NCBI GenBank assembly: GCA_028753945.1
Contig: JAPNXP010000008.1
Coordinates: forward strand, 372,001-436,000
Direction: 5' to 3'
Length of the DNA stretch: 64,000 bases
DNA from: Hexactinellida sp. DTS-2022
Taxonomy: Eukaryota; Porifera; Hexactinellida
This document shows, one piece after another, positions 22,279 through 33,195 of this stretch (positions are counted from its first letter, which is position 1; each line of letters begins with the position of its first letter). Under the pieces are notes generated by a model. It was not told where the DNA came from and did not search any database. It saw only the letters and a list, made by a program, of their open reading frames with translations. The translations under genes were made by a program, and so were the position numbers.

Positions 22279-22375
22279 GCACCAAAGCATCCAATGGGAT
22301 TATCTGTGACAATATGTGGAGAGTTATTGTAGTTAATCAGGCTGATAAGGACTGTCTACAGATATTCTACATGCT
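22279..22375 (+). pseudogene. type-2 NHL gene, decayed copy 3, 3' end
   Basis: Continuation of the type-2 copy beyond the transposon (CACCAAAGCATCCAATGGG..CTGTCTACAGATATTC). It shares with copy 2 the one-base loss in ATCTGTGACAATATG, so these two copies descend from the same already damaged parent in this part. Confidence 0.85.
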
Positions 22376-22433
22376 AATTTTAGTTGTTTGTAATTATTTG
22401 TAGATATATAAATATTTCCTTGCATATATTTTT

Positions 22434-22641
22434 TGTGTATTAAGTTACTATTAACCTTAATAATTGAAGAAATTATTATTTTCTTCTATAGATAAGGTCG
22501 ATATTCTAACTGAGAATATCATTATAAGAAAACAGATTAGGTTTCAGTACGTGCTAAATAGGATGATCTTATAGTATATGTACTTTAAATATATTAATTT
22601 TATATTTCAGAAACTATCTCTAAATTTCCAAAGGTTTACGA
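22434..22641 (+). promoter_or_regulatory. conserved upstream block of NHL gene E
   Basis: Almost identical to 12196-12404, including the acceptor-like TTTTATATTTCAG upstream of the start codon. Confidence 0.55.
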
Positions 22642-23871
22642 ATGGCTACTGCTAATCCTTTGAGAGAAGATAACTACGAGTTAGAATTACATCGAATGGG
22701 AGAGAAGATTAAAACTAAGTTTGTTGAATTAACTGATTGCTTGAAAGCTAGAGAAAGTGAGCTGTTGAGAGAGTTGGATAATATCCTAGCTTCTTATCTC
22801 GCTTATAGAAGCGAATTGGAGAAAGTAAATGAAAAGAAACGAGAAATTGAAAAGACTAAAGTATACCACCAGAATGAAATTACATCGTCTCATATCAAAT
22901 CTATACACGAAAACTTTATTTCCATTATAAACACAGAGCTCAAAGCAATTGAGACTCCAATAGAACCTAAAATGGTTACTTTTGAGTGTGACAGCAACAA
23001 AATGTTAGCTGAATTGAACAAGTTGGGTAAGTTGGTAGAGAAAGTGAGACCCGAAATTGACTATAAAAGCAAGAAACAACCTTTAGTGAGTGTTTGTGAG
23101 AAAGGAAAGAGAATGGAACAACTTGATAGGCCACTAGGTGTAACTGTTGATAATAAAACAGGAAATATTTACATAGCAGATCAATATAATCACTTTGTGA
23201 AAGTTTTCGATAGTACTGGCAAGTATTTGTTCAAATTTGGAGACAATGAAGTTGAAGGAAAGATGAACAGCCCGAAAGGTGTAACTATTTGTGGAGACAG
23301 GATTCTCATTTCACAAGTTAACCACTGTATTCTCAATTATCAACTCAGTGGGAAGTTTGTTTCTAGAATCGGTAGACAGGGAATAGGAGAGTTGGAATTT
23401 AACTATCCCTTTGGTCTAACGATTGATGAGTCTAATGGAGACATTTATGTTAGTGATTCTCATAATAATCGTATTCAGGTTCTTTCTCAAGATTTTCATT
23501 TTATATCTCAGTTTGGAAAAGAAACACTCAAATATCCTCGTGATGTTAAACTCTCCAAAGAATACATTTATGTTCTCGATGAGTCTAATCCTTGTCTCCA
23601 TCTCTACAACTATGATCACATTCTACAGAAGAGTGTTATATCTCGAGGCAAAGGAATGGAAGTTATTAAACCTTCTTTCTTCTTCATCGACCAAACTGAT
23701 AATATTCTCTTTTCAGATAGTGGTTCTAACTCTATTTATATTTTCAGCCCTCAATTCCAGAAGATTCATACAATATCTACCTCTAACTATCCTACAGGTA
23801 TTACAGTGGATAAAGAAGGAAGAGTCATTGTAGTTACTCAAGCTGTTAAGAACTGTCTACATATATTTTGA
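22642..23871 (+). CDS. coiled-coil/NHL beta-propeller protein, array copy E
   Basis: Intact 409-residue frame, identical to copy D except LHIF for LQIF at the end (CATATATTTT for CAGATATTTT). It is the last unit of the array; its 3' flank follows the shared sequence to about 24120 and then diverges. Coiled coil 14-105, six NHL blades 158-409. RING-less TRIM-NHL-like; function not known. Confidence 0.92.
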   Translation: MATANPLREDNYELELHRMGEKIKTKFVELTDCLKARESELLRELDNILASYLAYRSELEKVNEKKREIEKTKVYHQNEITSSHIKSIHENFISIINTELKAIETPIEPKMVTFECDSNKMLAELNKLGKLVEKVRPEIDYKSKKQPLVSVCEKGKRMEQLDRPLGVTVDNKTGNIYIADQYNHFVKVFDSTGKYLFKFGDNEVEGKMNSPKGVTICGDRILISQVNHCILNYQLSGKFVSRIGRQGIGELEFNYPFGLTIDESNGDIYVSDSHNNRIQVLSQDFHFISQFGKETLKYPRDVKLSKEYIYVLDESNPCLHLYNYDHILQKSVISRGKGMEVIKPSFFFIDQTDNILFSDSGSNSIYIFSPQFQKIHTISTSNYPTGITVDKEGRVIVVTQAVKNCLHIF

Positions 23872-24208
23872 TGCCTTCTTTTCTTCCTTTCTATTAACTG
23901 AATTGAATTCTTTAGCTTGTGGTTCTATCTATTTTCTACATGTTATACTGTGAAATTTTCCTTTAGTCTAATCCCTTTCTGCGTGTTTGAATTGGTTTAT
24001 ACATATGCTTTACTGATTTTAGTCGCATTGATATTTAATCGTGAATATTCTTTTGGGTATAATTTATTTTTGACAATGGGTAAAATAGTTGCTCCATTAT
24101 TACACTACAATTGTGTTTAGATTTTACTAATTAAGTTTGCAATAATCCATTTTCTTACATACTTAATTATTTAAAAATGATAAAATTCCAAAAAATGTAA
24201 AGTTTTTC

Positions 24209-26435
24209 TGGGTGGTTCCTGGCTGGTCGAGGGGTAATTACCCTCCTGATTTGTCCCTGTGGTGGGACGAAATCACCACGATTCACGAGTGACTTGAATG
24301 AGCCTGAGATCGGCAAGACTGGGCACGGCCCGGTCTCAGTGCTCATTTACAGTATCATTATACGTAGAATCTTAAATATCCTGTCAATTCATGTTGTACC
24401 TATCTACTTGGTATATGATTGCTTTCCATAATTTCATGAATTTAGTAATCCTTGGGCCAAAGTCACCCCAGTTTACTTTATATAAATAGTTGATTGAATG
24501 GTATTGTATTTTCTCCCAACGATGAAAATAACATTTATATTTACTTTGGTTATTAATTGCAATTGACATCATGATTATGTCTAATATTTATTTATATTTC
24601 CTGAGTTATTGTGTACTGATGAATCATTCAATACATGTTAAGATGGTACCCGAATTTTTCTGGAAATATCACCATGGAGGAGACTTTACAAACAAGTGTA
24701 ATATGTCATGTGTGTTAGCAGAGAATCCCTCTCAACCAGATGCCATATTCTTCTTGTCAATGCGTAATAGGCATGTTACTGATGCGATAAGATATGAAAC
24801 CAACATCTCCATAAAAATCCTAGGGACCTGGGAAGCTCAACACTATTATCTATTGCATAATATCCAATTCTTGAACAGGAACTTCCAGGGCACAGCACTC
24901 CTTGACTGGACATCAGATATACCATGGCTTATGTTGATGGATTATCATCATAATATGGATGATATTAAGATGATTGAAATGCCAAAAGATCCAGCACCGA
25001 AGGTTACATTCATAGCAAATAATTGCGATACAAAAAACAATCGTAGTGAGTATGTGATGGCCATTGATAAATTGTTTGGCGTAGTAGCAATGAGCAGTTG
25101 TTTTCATAATACACCATGGCCACAGTGTGGAGGAAGAAATTGCACTAAGATAGAAGCGATTCGAGGCTATAAAATAAATCTCGCATTTGAGAATGGCGAC
25201 TCACCCAAATATGTAACGGAAAAAATATACGATGCATTCGCAGCTGGTGTGCTGCCTGTGTGGATGGGGACTCGAGACATTGCAGAGGCTGTACCTAAAG
25301 GCTCCTACATCGACGTAGCTAATTTCAATTCCCCTGACGAATTAGCGCAGTATCTTGCATTGGTTCTGGTTGATGTAGATCTCTATATGAGCTACTTTGA
25401 ATGGAAGTGGAAACCTTTTGATAAGGAGTTTGCGGATAGGTTTAGAGTTCTATGGACAGTTCCATTTGAGTGCAGATTGTGTAGATACATTGAGGCCCTA
25501 CGAAAAGGTTGGAAATGGGACCAACTAAAGCAAGTAGCAATTATTCCTGAAGATATTCCAGTTGAGCAAACAATAAACAAGATGCAAGACCAAAAAGTTA
25601 GTTTTATGTTACTTGGTGCCTACCAACATCAATTAGAAAATGATACAATGTTAATTTTCTTCATATTTCTCCCACTTTCAATAACTTTAACTCTATTTCT
25701 CATCTTAAAAAAATCTATTGTAAGGGTTTTTAGATACTAGTCAATCATATGCTGTTAATGTATTTTTTTAATCATTTGTGTGTATATGAATGAGGCTTGC
25801 TGTTGGAATATTTATACAACTACTCTCTTTGAACTTGTTATTTTTACGGTTGTTAATAAATTTAATTAAATAATATTGTATAATTGTATAGTTTCAAGCA
25901 AACATGTACCACAGGAAGTTTAGGAGAAAACATTGAAAAAGTGAAGGAACAATAATAAGGGTAGGTTTGGTAGCTGTGATGTGTTCCGTTTTAAAATCTC
26001 CGCTAATCCGTTCTCGTTACTTATCCCCCTTTCCGTTACTACGTTGTTCCGTTACAGAATAAATAACGGCATTTACCATTACGGTATTACTAAGTAACGG
26101 GAACATAACTGCTGCCTAGGAATATAAATGTATATTTCCTGTTCTCACTGATAAAACTACTCAAGCAGCATCACAGGAACAGGTTGACAGTAAATAATTT
26201 AGATTGAAAACTAGTTTTCTAAACGATACTAATTACGATTATAACCGATATACCGATTACCAATTCTTTTTGTGTTATTACTAACCAGAACCACCGAACT
26301 TTTTAAAAAGTCCTAAAACTGAAAGGGGGCTCGAAACTCTTATTCAAATTTCGTAGAAGTTTGGCAACAACAATGTATAATCGATATTAAGAATATAATT
26401 ACGTTTTTACAGTATTTTTCTTCATAAAATAATGA
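24209..26435. repeat. left arm of a large inverted repeat
   Basis: About 2.2 kb whose reverse complement recurs at about 28390-30630, with a spacer of about 1.95 kb. The arm contains a GC-rich leader (24209-24345), a complete fucosyltransferase gene and an AT-rich tail with a hAT-like end near 25975. The leader contains a box-A-like TGGTCGAGGGG, so a tRNA-derived SINE fragment is possible but unproven. Confidence 0.9.
24571..25740 (+). CDS. alpha-1,3-fucosyltransferase family (GT10), left palindrome copy
   Basis: 389-residue single-exon protein. The GT10 donor-binding signature is present: YKINLAFENGDSPKYVTEK at 200-218, followed by GVLPVWMG (226-233). A late CRLC pair (301-304) matches the CxxC found near the end of many family members. 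It should transfer fucose from GDP-fucose to GlcNAc-containing glycans in the Golgi or ER. Odd: the hydrophobic N-terminus is short (6-17, start possibly at M1 or M4), while a clear transmembrane segment lies at the C-terminus (361-379) followed by KK. This is unlike the usual type II layout. Convergent with its near-identical twin at 29084-30253. Acceptor specificity cannot be predicted. Confidence 0.9.
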   Translation: MIMSNIYLYFLSYCVLMNHSIHVKMVPEFFWKYHHGGDFTNKCNMSCVLAENPSQPDAIFFLSMRNRHVTDAIRYETNISIKILGTWEAQHYYLLHNIQFLNRNFQGTALLDWTSDIPWLMLMDYHHNMDDIKMIEMPKDPAPKVTFIANNCDTKNNRSEYVMAIDKLFGVVAMSSCFHNTPWPQCGGRNCTKIEAIRGYKINLAFENGDSPKYVTEKIYDAFAAGVLPVWMGTRDIAEAVPKGSYIDVANFNSPDELAQYLALVLVDVDLYMSYFEWKWKPFDKEFADRFRVLWTVPFECRLCRYIEALRKGWKWDQLKQVAIIPEDIPVEQTINKMQDQKVSFMLLGAYQHQLENDTMLIFFIFLPLSITLTLFLILKKSIVRVFRY

Positions 26436-26820
26436 GTGTGAAGTTGACTTAATATTCGACTAGGGTCACTTCAGACAGATATTTGACTCACTTTAGTTAT
26501 TAGATTTGAATAAATTTATTATCATTCGACAGAGGAGATACGGAGGTTTTCCGTAGTATGATTTTTGTTTTTTAATTAATTAACTTTCTGTTGGTTATTT
26601 TTATCATACAATGTAGGGTTGGTATTCATCAAAAATCACTATCTCAAAATTTGTTTACAATTCTGAAAATTTGTGGTCATAATTCTTAGACTGCAAATAT
26701 TCATCGAATTAGAATCGTAATCTGATATTGGAATCATATATGGTTGGTGAAGAAATAAAATGGATTTCAACTTGTAATCGACTGCCTCGTGAAATAACTC
26801 TTTTGTAGAATGTGGTTGTT
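25741..26820. other. gene-free arm tail and start of palindrome spacer
   Basis: AT-rich. Positions 25970-26150 contain hAT-MITE-like sequence rich in TAACGG, with an end GTGATGTGTTCCG. The right arm has the complete form CACATCACTG. The inverted repeat fades at about 26435. No coding frame was recognised. Confidence 0.6.
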
Positions 26821-26992
26821 ATCAAGGAATTATCCTGGAGCGCGAGACGCTCCTTTTGGAGCATGATTTTTTGGAAAATTTTAATTAGGAGCGCGAAAAT
26901 TTGGAATCCTCTCCTATTCCGTACGTAACATTAATTTGTGATTTAGGCATGTTTAAATTGGATCAGACCAGGAGCGTATTTACAAATCGCTG
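26821..26992. repeat. unclassified interspersed repeat, copy 1
   Basis: About 165 bp beginning GAATTATCCTGGAGCGCGAG, with a small hairpin GGAGCG/CGCTCC, and ending GAGCGTATTTACAAATCGCTG. Related copies lie at 41425-41592, 47090-47252 and, inverted, 50104-50240. No coding capacity. Confidence 0.75.
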
Positions 26993-27189
26993 TATAATAC
27001 AATGTTTGTTATAGCTAAATAGATTGAGACATGGATCAGTTTGGTCTAGAACAATAATGACTAGCCTATTGTATCACAATTAACAAAGGGCAAGGTCAAA
27101 GTTTGGATGTCAATAATCTTACTATCCCAATGCGGCAGAAGATTGCGCATAGTATTGGATTATACGAAATACTCATTTATCTATCCGTG

Positions 27190-27700
27190 AGACTCGAGGT
27201 GCAGCAAGCAATTATCACACCTCACTTAAAACACAACTGACAACATATTTTGGTCAGAATATCTCAGTGTATAAAGTTCAACCAGATGGTAACTGTTTGT
27301 ACCGTACCCTATCTCATATAATATTTGCACTAAAAATCTTTTCGAGATATTAAAGTACAATCTGATTAATACATTCATTACCAGTACCCAGCATCACTAC
27401 AATCTTATGCGCACATCTGGCATACTCAGTGAGCAGGAATTGCATGAACATATTTCTGCACCTAATGCATGGGGTACAAATGTTTAACTCAATATGCTAG
27501 CCGCCTTGGCTGGAATTGACATATTAATAGTTGACTACTGATGTCAACTCAATGAATTGGAACATTCTCCCTAACTATTTACACAATAAGTTAGACACTC
27601 CTATTGAATGTGATCCGATTTTTAATGCACAGAAAGTCTGTATTTTACATCATAGACTTAGCCGTCTAGAAGGAAATGAACATTTTGATTCCTTCTTTGT
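27190..27700 (+). pseudogene. OTU-type cysteine protease relic
   Basis: Translation recovers VQPDGNCLYRTLSHI, the OTU catalytic box (D..C), and further on HEHISAPNAWGTNV, another OTU signature. These are interrupted by frame changes and a TAA (near 27485) directly after NAWGTNV. The fragment lies between the palindrome arms. OTU domains occur both as host deubiquitinases and as accessory domains of transposons; the origin of this one is unknown. Confidence 0.7.
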
Positions 27701-28389
27701 TGCTTAGTAATGTTTCATCGCATTAATGAATATTACGTCGGCTGCTTACAGTTCAGGCTCTAAATCAGAACTAGCGCCCTTCTTGATGACTTCATAACTT
27801 AGAAATTCCTTTCAATCAAAGTTTTTGATACTCATCATTTTTAATTTGACGGTAGTTAAATTACTGTTAATAATCACATATCTGATTATATATTATGGCT
27901 GTCTGCTGTGGGCTCTGTTATACTTGATGATATTTGGTATCTACACGAGACCCGCTTAGCGCCATAAAAACTGTGCAGTTTTGGTATTATTACATTTCAC
28001 ATACATATAAATTCATAACACCAAGTCACCAACCAATTACTTGATACCTTCCAGCCACAAAATTCATGAAACAAAAAGATAAATCCTAATAGTGTAACCC
28101 AGTAGAACTACAATAATGTATATCAGCATTCAGGATCATTTCATAATATGGTTAGTAATTATAATCTAGAAAAGAGTCTATTCAACCAACTCAATGTTTG
28201 AATTAGTTGAACCATTTCAATTCATTTTCCACTGCTAACAACTCATTCAACTCATTCATTTTTGCATCACCAACTCATTCAACTCATTCAAAAAAATGTT
28301 TTTTTTTGCCAACTCAAAATGAGTTGATACAGCCCTCCATTCCAATAAATGATCAATGCCCTCGTCAAATCAATTATCATCTGGGTTAT
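27701..28389. other. gene-free palindrome spacer with low-complexity stretch
   Basis: AT-rich. Positions 28195-28330 contain repeated CAACTCATTCAA and its complement-like variants. An open frame across it (28207-28584) is low-complexity and not credible as a gene. Confidence 0.6.
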
Positions 28390-30630
28390 TATATTAAGAA
28401 AAATACTGTACGTAATTTTATTCTTATTATCGATTATACATTGTTGGTGCCAAAACTTCTACAAAGTTTGATTAAGAGTTTCGAGCCCCCCTTCAGTTTT
28501 GGGACTTTTTTAAAGTCGGTGGCTCTGGTTAGTAATAACGCAAAAAGAATTGGTAATCGGTATATCGGTTATAATCGTAACTAGTATCGTTTAGAAATAT
28601 CGTTTTCAATCTAATTATAAATTATTTACTGTCAACCTGTTTATGTGATGCTGCTTGAGTAATTTTATCAGTGAGAACAGGAAATCTACATTTCGATTTC
28701 TAGGCAGCAGTTATTTATGTTCCCGTTACTTAGTAATACCGCAATGGTAAATGCCGTTATTTATTCTGTAACGGAACAACGTAGTAACGGAAAGGGGGAT
28801 AAGTAACGAGAACGGATTAGCGGAGATTTTAAAACGGAACACATCACTGCTACCAAACCTACCCTTATGATTGTTCCTTCATTTTTTGAATGTTTTCTCC
28901 TTAACCTCCTGTGCTACATGTTTGCCTGAAACTATACAATTATGCAATATTATTTAATTAAATCTATTAACAACCGTAAAAATAACAAGTTCAAAGAGAG
29001 TAGTTGTATAAATATTCCAACAGCAAGCCTCATTCATATACACACAAGGATAAAAAAATAAAAAATTAACAGCATATCACTGACTAGTATCTAAAAACCC
29101 TTGCAATAGATTTTTTTAAGATGAGAAATATAGTTAAAGTTATTGAAAGTGGGAGAAATATGAAGAAAATTAAAATTGTATCATTTTCTAATTGATGTTG
29201 GTAGGCTTCAAGTAACATAAAACTAACTTTTTGGTCTTGCATTTTGTTTATTGTTTGTTCAACTGGAATATCTTCAGGAATAATTGCTACTTGCTTTAGT
29301 TGGTCCCATTTCCAACCTTTTCGTAGAGCCTCAATGTATCTACACATTCTGCACTCAAATGGAACTGTCCATAGAACTCTGAACCTATCCGCAAACTCCT
29401 TATCAAAAGGTTTCCACTTCCATTCAAAGTAGCTCATATAGAGATCTACATCAACCAGAACCAATGCAAGATACTGCGCTAATTCGTCCGGGGAATTGAA
29501 ATTAGCTACGTCGATGTAGGAGCCTTTAGGCACAGCCTCTGCAATGTCTCGAGTCCCCATCCACACAGGCAGCACACCAGCTGCGAATGCATCGTATATT
29601 TTTTCCGTTACATATTTGGGTGAGTCGCCATTCTCAAATGCGAGATTTATTTTATAGCCTCGAATCGCTTCTATCTTAGTGCAATTTCTTCCTCCACACT
29701 GTGGCCATGGTGTATTATGAAAACAACTGCTCATTGCTACTACGCCAAACAATTTATCAATGGCCATCACATACTCACTACGATTGTTTTTTGTATCGCA
29801 ATTATTTGCTATGAATGTAACCTTCGGTGCTGGATCTTTTGGCATTTCAATCACCTTAATATCATCCATATTATGATGATAATCCATCAACATAAGCCAT
29901 GGTATATCTGATGTCCAGTCAAGGAGTGCTGTGCCCTGGAAGTTCCTGTTCAAGAATTGGATATTATGCAATAGATAATAGTGTTGAGCTTCCCAGGTCC
30001 CTAGGATTTTTATGGAGACGTTGGTTTCATATCTTATCGCATCAGTAACATGCCTATTACGCATTGACAAGAAGAATATGGCATCTGGTTGAGAGGGGTT
30101 CTCTGCAAACACACATGACATATTACACTTGTTTGTAAAGTCTCCTCCATGGTGATATTTCCAGAAAAATTCGGGTACCATCTTAACATGTATTGAATGA
30201 TTCATCAGTACACAATAACTCAGGAAATATAAAGAAATATTAGACAAAATCATGATGTTGATTGTAATTAATAACCACAGTAAATATAAATTTTAAATTT
30301 CACCGTTGGGAGAAAATACAATACCATTCATTCAACTATTTATATACCATAAACTGGGGTGAATTTGGCCTATGGAGTTACTTTGGCCCAAGGATTACTA
30401 AATTCCTGAAATTATTGAAAACAATCATATACCAAGTAGATAGGTACAACATGAATTGACAGGATATTTAAGATTCTACGGATAATGATACTGTAAATGA
30501 GCACTGAGACCGGCCCGTGTCCAGTCTTGCCTATCACAGGCTCATTCAATGTCACTCGTGAATCGTGGTGATTTCGTCCCACCCACAGGGACAAATCAGG
30601 AGGGTAATTACCCCTCGACCACCCAGGCAA
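28390..30630. repeat. right arm of the large inverted repeat
   Basis: Reverse complement of 24209-26435, including the fucosyltransferase gene, its AT-rich 3' flank, the TAACGG-rich MITE and the GC-rich leader. Small indels and substitutions separate the arms. Confidence 0.9.
29084..30253 (-). CDS. alpha-1,3-fucosyltransferase family (GT10), right palindrome copy
   Basis: 389 residues, intact, about 10 differences from the copy at 24571 (for example VFAEN for VLAEN, CRMC for CRLC, LLEAY for LLGAY). All signature residues (YKINLAFENGDSPKYVTEK, GVLPVWMG) and the C-terminal transmembrane segment are kept. The two genes converge. Both being open suggests that both are functional, or that the duplication is recent or maintained by arm-to-arm conversion. 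Confidence 0.9.
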   Translation of the reverse strand: MILSNISLYFLSYCVLMNHSIHVKMVPEFFWKYHHGGDFTNKCNMSCVFAENPSQPDAIFFLSMRNRHVTDAIRYETNVSIKILGTWEAQHYYLLHNIQFLNRNFQGTALLDWTSDIPWLMLMDYHHNMDDIKVIEMPKDPAPKVTFIANNCDTKNNRSEYVMAIDKLFGVVAMSSCFHNTPWPQCGGRNCTKIEAIRGYKINLAFENGDSPKYVTEKIYDAFAAGVLPVWMGTRDIAEAVPKGSYIDVANFNSPDELAQYLALVLVDVDLYMSYFEWKWKPFDKEFADRFRVLWTVPFECRMCRYIEALRKGWKWDQLKQVAIIPEDIPVEQTINKMQDQKVSFMLLEAYQHQLENDTILIFFIFLPLSITLTIFLILKKSIARVFRY

Positions 30631-31640
30631 CGCCCGTGCGTCCCTTGTCCCTATGACAATACTTATATAGGAATTTTGAACTCCTGTAACAGCGAAATTT
30701 CAAAGCAAGAGTCTGTTCTTTTGCGATATTGTTATGACTGATGAGCCATATGCATTAATTATCAATATTATAAATATCTATTCACAAATAAGACATTTTA
30801 ATCCATTTCAGAAGAAAAACAAAACTATATTTATCTGATCATCTTAACCTGCTCAATCAGTTAATATATGTTTTACATACATTAATTGAAATAATAAATT
30901 TAATAAAAATCCCACCCGCAGTCCTGTATTTTCTGAAAAAATCCGGACGATAAACAATTAATTAATTAAAGCTGGCCTAAGATTCTACATTCCATAACAA
31001 CGACAGATAATGTGGGTACATTACTATTAATATACTGACGTATTTAATTACAATTAATTCAGTCTGTATTTAACATATAGAGATTGTCTATAGGGGATAA
31101 CTTATATAGCATATATCGAGTGTGCTGAAATACAATAATGTAGTAAATTTATTTAAAATTACTAATTATAACAAATAATTAAGAAATTTTAGTTGACATT
31201 GAATTGGTGTTAAATTATTAATACACGTAATTTTAATAATTATTTAGACTAATTAGCTAAATATCAATAATCTCGGAGATGATACATGATAAAAACAAAC
31301 TTCCAATTTATCAATTGATCCTTATGCCACGTAGCACCTCTACAAATGGTCCTGACACCTTGAGGTGATGATGACATCGTCAATAAAATATGTTTTTACA
31401 ATTTTGTGAATTCGATATATCGAAAGTATTGGTTGGCGTATAGTGATCACTCAACATGTACTGGGAAATGATGACACATCACCTATTATATTCCACTGAA
31501 ACATGCATATCTCTGAAATAAAGTGAACTAAAAGGAAACTTCCAACACGCTAAGGGTAGTTTCCGTCCTAAACACCTTTCTGAAATTGATTTGACACCTT
31601 TACATTGATGATGACATGACAAAAAAGTCTAAAATTACAG
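30631..31640. other. gene-free AT-rich stretch
   Basis: No reading frame was recognised. Between about 31350 and 31620 two loosely similar segments contain TGACACCTT followed by TGATGATGACAT, suggesting an old repeat. Confidence 0.6.
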
Positions 31641-31765
31641 CTTTGCCGACATCAATCACAGCATTTCTTTTGGAGGCATTATCAAACAACCAAGCACCAA
31701 AATATAGTGCCTCCGAGGAACATGCTGTCGGCACAGCTTTAATTTCAGATTTTTAACATTGATAG
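31640..31765. repeat. nested-hairpin repeat, copy 1
   Basis: Outer arms ACAGCAT/ATGCTGT and inner arms GGAGGCA/TGCCTCC with a loop of about 27 nt. Longer imperfect inverted flanks (ATTACAGCTTTGCCGAC against GTCGGCACAGCTTTAAT) extend the fold. The second copy is at 33290-33400. Confidence 0.7.
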
Positions 31766-33090
31766 ATTTTTTACATTGAAAGAATACATAAATGTATTCT
31801 TTGGAGAGTTTAACATCACGAGGGCTTTTGAGTGTATCATTCCCAAACTGAGACTTTTAAAGAAAATCACTATTGAGTATCTGATACGATTATTATTACT
31901 ATCACAAATGTAAATGTCTCCATTCGACTCATCAATTGTTAGACATAATTAAATGAGGTCTTAGAACTATGTTTTTGACAGAAACCTTTGATTTGAGTGA
32001 TGTAATCAGATATTTTGGAATTACATTTTAGACCTCCATAGGCGGTAACATATTTATTATTAGTATGGATTTATATTTATATTTCATTCTACTTACTTCA
32101 ATAGGCCTATTCAAGTGGTTCTGAGTCTGTTCAAATTTTTTAGACAGGTCATTAATAAATTCTGATTTTTGCATCGGTTTTTTGATTTATTTTTCCTCAT
32201 TTAGTGAATTTTTATTCGATTTTTGGACTAATCGAACTTTAAGAGATAGTCAAATTATATCTCTCCACTTCCCTGTCTACCGATTATAGAAACAAACTTC
32301 CCATTGAGTTGATAATTGAGAATCCTGTTGGATGGTTAGAGACTGGAATCTTATGAATCAATTGGAATTCAGTATTGAAAATATGAATAGAGTTAGAGCT
32401 ACGATCTGAATGAGAATATTATCAGTTTGGTCAATGAAGAAGAACCAAGGAATAATAACTTCCATTTCTTTACCTAGAGATATAACACTCTTCTGCAGAA
32501 TGTGATTATAGTTGTAGAGATGGAGACAAGGATTAGATGAATCGAGAACATAAATGTATTCTTTGGAGAGTTTAACATCACAAGGGTGTTTCAGTGTATC
32601 ATCCCAAACTCAGACTTGAAAGAGAATTCTTTTGACAGTATCTGAACAAATCTCCACAAATCTCCACAAATAGCTATATTACCTTTCGGGTAGTACGTCT
32701 TTCCTTCATCTTGATTGTCTCCAAATTTGAACAAATGCTTACCAGTATATTATCGAATTCGTTCACGCATATTTAAATATGCTTTCTCTTGTATATGTAT
32801 AGGCTATCGGATTCTGACGAGAACGAAATACAAATGACTGTTACATACTCTCACTCAGTTAACAAAATCTGAAATATAAATATCTCCTGTTTTATTATCA
32901 ACAGTTATACACCACGTGGCAAATAAATTTATTCCATTCACAAACACTCACTATAGGTTGTTTCTTGCTTTTATAGTCAATTCCACTTCTCACTTTCTCT
33001 ACCAACTTACCCAACTTGTTCAATTCAGTTAACACACACTCAAAGCAAACATTAGGTTATATTGGAGTCTCAATTGAATTCATTTTCTGT
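31766..33090 (-). pseudogene. rearranged type-1 NHL pseudogene pieces
   Basis: On the minus strand, blocks at 31783-31945 and 32270-33080 match the type-1 NHL gene (for example the segment encoding NYNHILQKSVISRG near 32470 and the coiled-coil/linker part at 32900-33060). Order is scrambled, with stops and deletions. Non-homologous DNA (31946-32270) separates the blocks. Clearly non-functional. Confidence 0.75.
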
Positions 33091-33195
33091 GTTTATTAAA
33101 CTTACATTACACTGATGTGTTAGACTATACTTTCCAAATACATTAAAGTTACGTTATAAGCAAATTTCTTTATAAATGGAGTAAAATTAAGAAAT

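Noticed and set aside
28207..28584. 125-codon frame in the palindrome spacer
   Set aside because: Composed of CAACTCATTCAA low-complexity repeats and part of the palindrome arm; no domain and no conservation in the other arm.
29244..29911. Small plus-strand frames over the right fucosyltransferase copy
   Set aside because: Mirror images of antisense frames in the left copy; explained by the GT10 gene.
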